A stretch of DNA of 64,000 bases from Clostridium moniliforme (GTDB lineage Bacteria; Bacillota; Clostridia; Clostridiales; Clostridiaceae), in assembly GCF_017873235.1 (NCBI RefSeq), contig NZ_JAGGJZ010000004.1, forward strand, positions 1 to 64,000, given 5' to 3'. Positions 7,954 to 14,686 of the stretch are shown one piece after another. The position numbers and the translations under genes were made by a program. The number at the start of each line of letters is the position of its first letter. Within the stretch, counting starts at the first letter, position 1. The notes beneath the pieces were generated by a model. That model saw nothing but the letters and a program-made list of their open reading frames with translations, was not told where the DNA came from and ran no database searches.

Positions 7954-8409
7954 ATGGCAAGACTAACTGATGTAATAGAAAAATTTATAAAAGATATGAT
8001 AAATGAAGAAGATGATAAAAAAATTTCAATTCAAAGAAATGAATTAGCAGATCAATTTAGATGTGCACCATCTCAAATAAATTATGTATTAAGTACTCGT
8101 TTTACTTATGCTAAAGGATATGTAATTGAGAGTAGAAGAGGTGGTGGAGGATACATTTCAATTAAGAAAGTTGAGCATAAATCTCCTATTGGAAGGAAAA
8201 AACTATTGTATGAATCTATAGGGGATAGTATAACATATCATAATGCAATTGCTTTCTTAGATAATATATTAGAAACTAATTTGATTAATAAAAAGGAGTA
8301 TGAACTCATAAAAATATCAGTAAATGATAAAACACTAAAATCTGTTGAAGATAAAAATAAATTAAGGGCAGATTTATTAAAAGGCATGATGATGGTAATA
8401 ATTGAATAA
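7954..8409 (+). CDS. ctsR: Transcriptional repressor CtsR (class III heat-shock genes)
   Basis: CtsR is a dimeric winged-helix repressor that binds GGTCAAA direct repeats and releases DNA on heat. The 151-residue product has the conserved RNELADQFRCAPSQINYVLSTRFT helix-turn-helix and the ESRRGGGGYI wing, whose glycine-rich tip is the thermosensor in B. subtilis CtsR. RBS AGAAGGTG precedes the ATG. It is followed directly by clpC, with no room for mcsA or mcsB. In B. subtilis McsB is involved in CtsR inactivation under some stresses, so control here must lack that layer or use genes elsewhere. Confidence 0.95.
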   Translation: MARLTDVIEKFIKDMINEEDDKKISIQRNELADQFRCAPSQINYVLSTRFTYAKGYVIESRRGGGGYISIKKVEHKSPIGRKKLLYESIGDSITYHNAIAFLDNILETNLINKKEYELIKISVNDKTLKSVEDKNKLRADLLKGMMMVIIE

Positions 8410-8564
8410 TCATGTATAGATACTTTTTATAATAATATTTAAGATTAAATATTACAGTATGTGGTAATAATATAGAAGAAATGAATTAAAACTATAATTG
8501 TGAAAAGGATAAGGGTAAAGTTTTCATAATTATGTATGGTATAAAAGGGTAAGGAGGATTAAGG

Positions 8565-11000
8565 ATGGGTAATGGGAGATTCACAGAAAGGGTTCAAACT
8601 GTAATATTAGAGAGTAAGAAAGAGTCATGCAATTTTAAACATGGATATATTGGTACAGAACATATACTTCTTGGGATATTAAAAGAAGGAGGATATGCTG
8701 CACAGGTTTTAAATAAATATAACATAAATGACAATAATATAAGAAAAAAGATAGAGAGTTATTTAGGTTATGGTGATGTAGATATATCATTATTAGATTT
8801 ATTATTAACTCCTAGAACAAAAAGTCTTTTAGATAGGAGCTTTAAAGAAGCAAAAAATTATAATCATAAATATATAATTCCAGAACATATACTTTTAGCA
8901 CTTCTTAAAGAAGCTGATGGTGTTGCATATACAATATTATTACAAACAGAAGTAAATATACAGGAAATATTAAATGATATAAATATATTTTTACAAAGTA
9001 AAGAAGATGAAACTTTTTCTAAATATGAAGAAGATGAAAAAGTTTATGAAAAAATGTCAGTACTAAATAAATATAGCGTTAATATGACAAAACTTGCAAA
9101 GGAAGGTAAGTTTGATCCTGTTATAGGTAGAGAGAAGGAAACACAAAGAGTTTTAGAAATACTTTGTAGAAGAGTTAAAAATAATCCTTGTTTAATTGGA
9201 GAACCTGGTGTTGGAAAAACAGCTGTTATTGAAGGATTAGCTCAAAGGATAGTAGAGGGTAATATACCAGAAACACTTAAAAATAAGCAAATTTTTTCTT
9301 TAGATCTTACAAATATTATTGCTGGAGCAAAATATAGAGGAGAATTTGAAGATAGATTAAAAAAAATAGTTGAAGAAATAAAAGAGAATAAGGATATAAT
9401 TTTATTTATAGATGAAATTCATATGATAATTGGAGCAGGTGGAGCAGAAGGTGCAATTGATGCTTCTAATATATTGAAGCCATCCCTTGCAAGGGGAGAT
9501 ATTCAGTGTATAGGGGCTACAACAATAGATGAATATAGAAAACATATAGAAAAAGATCTAGCATTAGAGAGAAGATTTCAGCCAATAAATGTTAGAGAGC
9601 CTAACAAAGAAGAAACGTTAAAAATATTAACTGGATTAAGGAATAAATATGAAGCACATCATAAAATAAAAATATCAGATGAAGCTCTTAAAGCTGCAGT
9701 ATATATGGGTGAAAGATATATAGTAAATAGATTTATGCCTGATAAGGCAATTGATTTAATAGATGAAGCTTCAGCTAAAATTAGAATAGAAGCTGTTATA
9801 AATCCTCCAGATGTAAAAGAATTAGAGAAAAAAATAAAATTAGCAATAATAGAAAAGGAAGAAGCTATAAAAGCTCAAGAATTTGAGAAGGCAGCAACAT
9901 TTAGAGATGAGGAAGTAATTTTACAAAAAGAATTAAATAATAAAGTAAATAATTTTGATAATAATTCTGAAAATACTTTGATAGTTGGTCCTGAGGATAT
10001 AGCTAAAGTTATTTCTAACTGGACTAATATACCTGTTGAAAAACTTACTGAAAAGGAAAGTGAAAAACTACTTAAGCTAGAAGAGAGACTTCATGAAAGA
10101 GTAGTTGGACAAAGTGAAGCTGTATCATCAATTGCAAGAGCAATAAGAAGAGCTAGAGTAGGTCTTCAAGATCCTAATAGACCAATTGGAAGTTTTATAT
10201 TTTTAGGACCAACAGGAGTTGGAAAAACAGAATTATGTAAGGCTTTGGCAGAATCTATTTTTGGTGATGAAGATAATATGATTAGAGTTGATATGTCAGA
10301 ATATATGGAAAAACATGCTGTTTCTAAATTAATAGGTGCACCTCCTGGATATGTTGGATATGATGAAGGAGGACAATTAACAGAGGCAATAAGAAGAAAT
10401 CCTTATTCGGTTATTTTATTAGATGAAATTGAAAAGGCTCATCCTGATATATTTAATATATTACTTCAAATATTAGAAGATGGAAGATTAACAGACGGGA
10501 AGGGAAAGGTTGTTAACTTTAAAAATACTATAATAATAATGACATCTAATATAGGTGCAGAAAAAATTTACAAACAAAAAAGCGTAGGATTTTTAGCTAA
10601 TAATGATAAAGATTTTGGATATAATTTTATGAAAGAAAATATGTTAGAAGAATTAAGAAAAAGTTTTAAGCCAGAATTTTTAAATAGGGTAGATGATACT
10701 ATTGTATTTCATAAATTAAATAGAGATAGTATGAAGGACATATTAGATATTATGCTTAAAGAAATGAAACTTAGATTAAGAAATAGCAATATTGATATAA
10801 GTTTTGATGAAGAGATAAAAGAGTATTTATTAGATAAATGCAAAATAGATGATTATGGAGCTAGACCTTTTAGAAGAATAATTACAAAAGAAATTGAAGA
10901 TAAGTTAAGTGAAGAAATATTAAAAGGTAATATAGTAAAAGATAAATATTTAGAAGTTTTTATAAAAGAGGAATGTATAAAATTTAAGAATATAAGTTAA
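8565..11000 (+). CDS. clpC: ClpC AAA+ unfoldase of the ClpCP protease
   Basis: A hexameric ATPase that unfolds substrates and threads them into ClpP. The 811-residue product has two N-terminal repeats (IGTEHILLGILKEGG and IPEHILLALLKEADG), D1 with GEPGVGKTAV and FIDEIHMIIGAGG, a middle domain with a UVR-like coiled coil (about 425-465), and D2 with GPTGVGKTEL and ILLDEIEKAHPD. VGFLAN in D2 resembles the ClpP-docking loop (VGF). RBS GGAGG precedes ATGGGTAATGG. The 155-base gap from ctsR is AT-rich and holds no recognisable gene. Adaptors mcsA and mcsB, usual between ctsR and clpC, are absent. Confidence 0.96.
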   Translation: MGNGRFTERVQTVILESKKESCNFKHGYIGTEHILLGILKEGGYAAQVLNKYNINDNNIRKKIESYLGYGDVDISLLDLLLTPRTKSLLDRSFKEAKNYNHKYIIPEHILLALLKEADGVAYTILLQTEVNIQEILNDINIFLQSKEDETFSKYEEDEKVYEKMSVLNKYSVNMTKLAKEGKFDPVIGREKETQRVLEILCRRVKNNPCLIGEPGVGKTAVIEGLAQRIVEGNIPETLKNKQIFSLDLTNIIAGAKYRGEFEDRLKKIVEEIKENKDIILFIDEIHMIIGAGGAEGAIDASNILKPSLARGDIQCIGATTIDEYRKHIEKDLALERRFQPINVREPNKEETLKILTGLRNKYEAHHKIKISDEALKAAVYMGERYIVNRFMPDKAIDLIDEASAKIRIEAVINPPDVKELEKKIKLAIIEKEEAIKAQEFEKAATFRDEEVILQKELNNKVNNFDNNSENTLIVGPEDIAKVISNWTNIPVEKLTEKESEKLLKLEERLHERVVGQSEAVSSIARAIRRARVGLQDPNRPIGSFIFLGPTGVGKTELCKALAESIFGDEDNMIRVDMSEYMEKHAVSKLIGAPPGYVGYDEGGQLTEAIRRNPYSVILLDEIEKAHPDIFNILLQILEDGRLTDGKGKVVNFKNTIIIMTSNIGAEKIYKQKSVGFLANNDKDFGYNFMKENMLEELRKSFKPEFLNRVDDTIVFHKLNRDSMKDILDIMLKEMKLRLRNSNIDISFDEEIKEYLLDKCKIDDYGARPFRRIITKEIEDKLSEEILKGNIVKDKYLEVFIKEECIKFKNIS

Positions 11001-11007
11001 GTTATAT

Positions 11008-11047
11008 AAGGGAGTATTAGTTTTATACTCCCTTTAAATATTTTTCA
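11008..11047 (+). terminator. Terminator of clpC
   Basis: Stem AAGGGAGTAT with ATACTCCCTT around a short T-rich loop, then TTAAATATTTTT. Confidence 0.85.
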
Positions 11048-11074
11048 AAAATAATTATTACATAAAATATATTG

Positions 11075-11102
11075 TTGAAATGAATTTATATAGTGATATA
11101 AT
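11075..11102 (+). promoter_or_regulatory. Promoter of trxB
   Basis: -35 TTGAAA (11075-11080), a 16-base spacer, then extended -10 TGATATAAT with the hexamer at 11097-11102. Confidence 0.75.
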
Positions 11103-11120
11103 AAAAACAAATATAAAGAT

Positions 11121-11137
11121 ATACCCCGTGGGGGTAA
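11121..11137 (+). promoter_or_regulatory. GC-rich palindrome before trxB, candidate CsoR/CstR-family operator
   Basis: TACCCC-GTG-GGGGTA is a perfect 6-bp inverted repeat about 20 bases after the predicted transcription start, abutting the ribosome binding site. It resembles operators of the CsoR/CstR/RcnR family (TACCC...GGGTA). It could also fold as an RNA hairpin next to the ribosome binding site. No CsoR-family gene is in this window. Confidence 0.45.
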
Positions 11138-11150
11138 GGAGGCGAAAGCA

Positions 11151-12086
11151 ATGTCAAAAGAAGTAAAAGAAATTGATTTAATTATAATTGGTGGAGGACC
11201 AGCAGGTTTAACTGCAGCTATATATGCATCAAGAGCAAGACTTGATATGTTATTATTAGAAGATAAAATTATGGGTGGTCAAGTTAGAAATAGTTATTTA
11301 GTAGAGAATTACCCAGGCTTTAGAGAAATAGCTGGTGCAGAACTTGCAGATCTTATGCAAAAACAAGCTGAAGATTTAGGAGCTACAATTGAAGAATTTG
11401 ATGTTATAGAAAAAGTTAAATTTAATGCAGAAGAAAAAATAGTAGAAACTGAAGAGTTTATATATAAGCCAAAGGCAGTAATAATTGCAACAGGGGCATC
11501 ACCAAAGAAGTTACCAATAAAAAATGAAGAGAAATTCTCTGGAAAGGGAGTTCACTATTGTGCAGTGTGTGATGGTGCAATGTATCAAGATAAGGTTATT
11601 GGTATAGTTGGTGGAGGAAACACAGCTTTAGAGGAATCAATCTTTTTAACAAATTTTGCAAAGAAAGTTTATTTAATTAGAAGATATGATTATTTTAGAG
11701 GAGAGCAAAGTGTATTAGAGGAAGTTGAAAAGAATGATAAGATAGAAATTCTTTATAATGAGGACTTAATAGAAGTTGATGGCGGAGACTTTGTAGAAAA
11801 AGGAATAATAAAGAATACATTAACAGGTGAAGAAAAAGAATTAAAATTAGATGCTGTTTTTGGTTCAATAGGTAATACTCCAATGGTAAACTTATTTAAA
11901 GAATATATAGAAGTAAATAAAGGTGGATATATAATCACAGATGACCATATGCAAACAAATGTACCAGGAGTTTATGCTGTTGGTGATGTAAGAGAAAAGG
12001 AATATAGACAAATTACAACAGCAGTTGCTGATGGAACAATAGCGGCATTAGAAGCAGAAAAGTATGTAAAGAAAATTAATAGATAA
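11151..12086 (+). CDS. trxB: Thioredoxin reductase-like flavoprotein
   Basis: An FAD enzyme that passes electrons from NAD(P)H (or reduced ferredoxin in some clostridial relatives) to thioredoxin-like proteins. The 311-residue protein has the FAD motif GGGPAG (14-19), the redox pair Cys137 and Cys140 in CAVCDGA, the second dinucleotide motif GGGNTA (154-159), and the closing GVYAVGDV FAD segment. RBS AAGGAGG is nine bases upstream. A glutaredoxin-like gene starts 13 bases downstream and is the likely partner. The VYLIRR segment after the second Rossmann motif is typical of NADPH-binding forms, but cofactor choice needs assay. A GC-rich palindrome in the leader suggests thiol or metal control. 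Confidence 0.93.
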   Translation: MSKEVKEIDLIIIGGGPAGLTAAIYASRARLDMLLLEDKIMGGQVRNSYLVENYPGFREIAGAELADLMQKQAEDLGATIEEFDVIEKVKFNAEEKIVETEEFIYKPKAVIIATGASPKKLPIKNEEKFSGKGVHYCAVCDGAMYQDKVIGIVGGGNTALEESIFLTNFAKKVYLIRRYDYFRGEQSVLEEVEKNDKIEILYNEDLIEVDGGDFVEKGIIKNTLTGEEKELKLDAVFGSIGNTPMVNLFKEYIEVNKGGYIITDDHMQTNVPGVYAVGDVREKEYRQITTAVADGTIAALEAEKYVKKINR

Positions 12087-12099
12087 GGTGTGATAATTT

Positions 12100-12324
12100 A
12101 TGATAAAAATATATTCAACATCATGGTGCCCTTCATGTATTAAAGCTAAAAAATATTTAAACATGAAAGGAATTGAATTTGAAGAAATAAATGTTGCTGA
12201 TAAACATGAAGATAGAAATGAAGTTCAAAAAGTATCAGGACAAAGAACAGTTCCCGTATTAGATATTGATGGTAAGATTATTGTTGGATTTGATAAAAAA
12301 GCTATAGATGAAGCTTTAAAATAA
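12100..12324 (+). CDS. Glutaredoxin-like thiol protein (CPSC)
   Basis: A 74-residue thioredoxin-fold protein with Cys10-Pro-Ser-Cys13, the cis-proline segment TVPVLDIDGK and the C-terminal GFDKKAIDEAL helix. Glutaredoxin-like small proteins of this type (NrdH/YruB-like) are reduced by thioredoxin reductase rather than glutathione in clostridia. RBS AAGGTG precedes the ATG. It is co-transcribed with trxB. It shares its plan with the convergent gene at 12376-12606, so the two are probably paralogues. Confidence 0.88.
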   Translation: MIKIYSTSWCPSCIKAKKYLNMKGIEFEEINVADKHEDRNEVQKVSGQRTVPVLDIDGKIIVGFDKKAIDEALK

Positions 12325-12332
12325 ATTAAAAT

Positions 12333-12370
12333 AAAAAGTCCTATTACAAATTTGTAATAGGACTTTTTAT
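12333..12370. terminator. Bidirectional terminator between two glutaredoxin-like genes
   Basis: A perfect long palindrome, AAAAAGTCCTATTACAAA with TTTGTAATAGGACTTTTT. It gives a U-tail in both directions and so ends both convergent transcripts. Confidence 0.93.
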
Positions 12371-12375
12371 TTTAA

Positions 12376-12606
12376 TTAAGCATTAGCTAATGCTTTGTCA
12401 ATTGCAGGTTTATCAAAACCTACTATTATTGTTCCGTTTATATCAAGAACAGGAACACCCATTTGTTTTGATTTATTAACCATTTCTTCTCTAGCGTTCA
12501 TATCTTCTTGTACATTTAAAGCAGTAAACTCTACGCCTTTTTTTGTTAAATAATCCTTTGCTTTTACACACCAAGGACATGAATTAGTTGTATATACTTT
12601 TATCAT
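12376..12606 (-). CDS. Glutaredoxin-like thiol protein (CPWC)
   Basis: A 76-residue thioredoxin-fold protein with Cys10-Pro-Trp-Cys13, MGVPVLDINGT with the cis-proline, and a GFDKPAIDKAL helix. The VPVLDI-G-IIVGFDK-AID-AL pattern is shared with the protein at 12100-12324, so the two look like paralogues arranged tail to tail. RBS GGGAGG is eight bases upstream. A Fur/PerR-like palindrome lies 18 bases beyond the start, so this copy is probably controlled by metal or peroxide, unlike the trxB-linked copy. It may reduce disulfides or persulfides with the reductase encoded next door; this is inference. Confidence 0.88.
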   Translation of the reverse strand: MIKVYTTNSCPWCVKAKDYLTKKGVEFTALNVQEDMNAREEMVNKSKQMGVPVLDINGTIIVGFDKPAIDKALANA

Positions 12607-12623
12607 AATTTTTACCTCCCAAA

Positions 12624-12644
12624 TAATAATAATGATTATTATTA
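12624..12644 (-). promoter_or_regulatory. Fur/PerR-type palindromic operator candidate
   Basis: A perfect inverted repeat of 10 bp with a single central base (TAATAATAAT-G-ATTATTATTA). Its core at 12627-12641 is TAATAAT-N-ATTATTA, one mismatch per half from both the Fur 7-1-7 (TGATAAT) and PerR 7-1-7 (TTATAAT) consensus. It lies just upstream of the minus-strand glutaredoxin ribosome binding site. Confidence 0.55.
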
Positions 12645-12743
12645 AATATCTTTTTTCAATTTTACCTTAAATAGATATTAATTTCAAGGATGTTAGTGTG
12701 TATAATGTGTAACATTTAAATCATAATAAAATAATATATTATA

Positions 12744-12911
12744 TTATTTTATTATATCTTTGTTGTCTAAATTTGAATTTAAAATAAAATTACTTACATC
12801 TCCATCTAAAGTAGAATTTGAAAATGTCTCACTTACATTGATTTGAGCAGTATCTTTAATAGTATTTTTAGGGGTTATAATAGTATTAATAAGTTTTGTT
12901 TTATCAATCAT
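12744..12911 (-). CDS. Small hypothetical protein, 55 residues
   Basis: I do not recognise this protein. It has an ATG preceded by AAAGGAGATGAT, a close fit to the extended anti-Shine-Dalgarno target, and an open frame of 55 codons in a region with many stops. The product (MIDKTKLINTIITPKN... ending NLDNKDIIK) is hydrophilic, rich in Asn, Asp, Ser and Thr, with no cysteine, signal peptide or membrane helix. It lies alone between a glutaredoxin gene and the divergent nagR promoter, so it may share that control region. The remaining intergenic DNA at 12645-12743 is AT-rich with no clear feature. Confidence 0.5.
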   Translation of the reverse strand: MIDKTKLINTIITPKNTIKDTAQINVSETFSNSTLDGDVSNFILNSNLDNKDIIK

Positions 12912-12991
12912 AGTACCATCATCTCCTTTTAAATTGTATAATTATTATTTGTATAAGAGAAAATTATTATGCTAAAAATAAATTTAAATTG

Positions 12992-13030
12992 TATAGTGGT
13001 CTAGACAACTATATGTTATCGGTATATAAT
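12992..13030 (+). promoter_or_regulatory. nagR-nagB promoter with near-perfect palindromic operator
   Basis: A 22-bp palindrome (12992-13013), TATAGTGGTCTAGACAACTATA, has one mismatched pair. It covers the -35 box TAGACA (13002-13007). The -10 TATAAT (13025-13030) follows after 17 bases. The GTCTAGAC core matches NagR/YvoA-type operators. Direct repression by the adjacent regulator is the simplest reading. Confidence 0.8.
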
Positions 13031-13049
13031 TAATTAAGGAGGAACAGAT

Positions 13050-13772
13050 ATGATAGATAAAAACAGTCCAATTCCAGTTTATTTTCAATTAAAGGAGGAT
13101 ATCTTAGAAAAAATTTCTCAAGGTTATTGGAAAGTAGGAGATTGTATAAATAGTGAAAGAGAACTTTCAGACCAATATGGAGTTAGTAGAATGACAATCA
13201 GACAAGCTTTGGGAGAATTAGTTCAAGATGGAGTTTTAGTAAGAGAAAAGGGAAAAGGGACATTTGTCTGTGAACCTAAAGTAAAACAACAGGATGTAAT
13301 GAGTTTTACTGATATGATTGAAAGCTCAGGAGGAAAACTTGAAACAGAAATTTTAGAATTTAAAATTATTGATACTCCATGTGAGTTATTAGACATATTA
13401 AAAGATAAAAAAGTATATAGAATAAATAGAATGAGAAAAGTTGATGGAGAATGTATAGCAAATGAAATTGTTCATATATCACCTAAAATATGTGGAAATA
13501 TAACAGAAGAATCATTAAAAGGGTCATTGTTTAAAATCATAGAGAAGAATGGACATTTTATTAATCATTCAGAGTCATCAATAAGTGCAATTGTTATGGA
13601 CGATTTTTATAAGAATTTGTTTAGGGTAAATAGGGTACTTCCTTTAATTAGAACATTTGGAAATACTTTAGATGAAAATAATAATGTACTTTTTGTAGAA
13701 GAGTCTATTTATAGATCAGATAAATATATTTTACAAGTAAATATATCAAGGCGAGAGGGGAAATTGAAGTGA
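13050..13772 (+). CDS. nagR: GntR/HutC-family regulator, NagR-like
   Basis: NagR (YvoA) represses aminosugar genes and is released by glucosamine-6-phosphate or N-acetylglucosamine-6-phosphate. The 240-residue product has the GntR winged helix at about 1-70 (INSERELSDQYGVSRMTIRQALGELVQDG), the wing GKGTFV, and a C-terminal UTRA effector domain (about 90-235) with the YRINRMRKVDGE segment. RBS AAGGAGG precedes the ATG. nagB overlaps its stop by four bases. The operator in its own promoter implies autoregulation. No nagA is present here. Confidence 0.88.
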   Translation: MIDKNSPIPVYFQLKEDILEKISQGYWKVGDCINSERELSDQYGVSRMTIRQALGELVQDGVLVREKGKGTFVCEPKVKQQDVMSFTDMIESSGGKLETEILEFKIIDTPCELLDILKDKKVYRINRMRKVDGECIANEIVHISPKICGNITEESLKGSLFKIIEKNGHFINHSESSISAIVMDDFYKNLFRVNRVLPLIRTFGNTLDENNNVLFVEESIYRSDKYILQVNISRREGKLK

Positions 13773-14497
13773 AGCTAGTATTAGTTAAAAATTATGATGA
13801 GATGAGTAAGGTTTCAGCAGACCTAATGGTAGAAGTTATTAATAAAAAACCAAATGCTGTTTTAGGACTTGCAACAGGTGGAACACCAATAGGGATGTAT
13901 AAAAATTTAATTAAGATGAACGAAGAAGGAAAAGTTGATTTTAGCAAGGTAACAACAGTAAACCTTGATGAATATATAGGACTTCCAGGAACTCATGAGC
14001 AAAGCTATAGATTTTTTATGAATAATAATCTTTTTGATCATATAAATATAAATAAAGAAAATACTTATGTTCCAAATGGATTAGCAGAAGATATTGAAGC
14101 TGAAGGAAAGGCTTATGATGAAAAAATAGATGCTTTAGGTGGAACAGATATTCAATTATTAGGTGTTGGTAACAATGGACATATAGCTTTTAATGAACCA
14201 GATTCATGTTTAATTGCAGGAACTCATCTTACAGGTTTAACTAAGAGCACAATTGAAGCAAATTCAAGATTTTTTGATTCAATGGATGAAGTTCCAAAGA
14301 CAGCAATAACAATGGGACTTGGACAAATAATGAAATCAAAAAAGATATTGCTAGTGGCTAGTGGAGATAGTAAAGCAGAGGCAATTAAGGAATTATTTAG
14401 TGGAAAAATAACAACTAACTGTCCTGTAACAATGCTTAATATGCATAGAGATGTTACAGTAGTAGTTGATGAAGCAGCTGCAAAACTAATAAAATAA
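13769..14497 (+). CDS. nagB: Glucosamine-6-phosphate deaminase
   Basis: Converts glucosamine-6-phosphate to fructose-6-phosphate and ammonia, linking aminosugar use to glycolysis. The 242-residue protein has the phosphate-binding GLATGGTPIGMY (33-44), the catalytic Asp67 in VNLDEYIGL, and GVGNNGHIAFNEP with His138 and Glu143. It starts at GTG, overlapping the nagR stop by four bases, so translation is probably coupled. The short Firmicute form lacks the C-terminal allosteric extension of the E. coli enzyme. A terminator follows. Confidence 0.95.
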   Translation: MKLVLVKNYDEMSKVSADLMVEVINKKPNAVLGLATGGTPIGMYKNLIKMNEEGKVDFSKVTTVNLDEYIGLPGTHEQSYRFFMNNNLFDHININKENTYVPNGLAEDIEAEGKAYDEKIDALGGTDIQLLGVGNNGHIAFNEPDSCLIAGTHLTGLTKSTIEANSRFFDSMDEVPKTAITMGLGQIMKSKKILLVASGDSKAEAIKELFSGKITTNCPVTMLNMHRDVTVVVDEAAAKLIK

Positions 14498-14532
14498 GTT
14501 AAATAAATTAATTAAAATAAAGTTTAACCCAG

Positions 14533-14568
14533 AAAAGGAATTATCATTAATTTGATAGTTCCTTTTTT
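14533..14568 (+). terminator. Terminator of nagR-nagB
   Basis: Stem AAAAGGAATTATC with GATAGTTCCTTTT (one G-U pair), loop of eight bases, T-tail. Confidence 0.9.
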
Positions 14569-14686
14569 GATTAGTAAAGATTATAAAAAATAAGTTAATG
14601 ATGTTATATTAATATGATTGTATGGTATTATAATATAGATAGAATATAAGCTTAGGCTAATTAAAAAAAAGATCGAGGGTGTTTTT

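Noticed and set aside
8410..8564. Remnant of mcsA or mcsB between ctsR and clpC
   Set aside because: The 155-base gap has stops in all frames and no CxxC or kinase-like fragment.
12645..12760. AT-rich repeats (ATAATATATTATATTATT) as an attachment site or origin
   Set aside because: Simple AT-rich low complexity; no DnaA boxes, integrase or repeats elsewhere.
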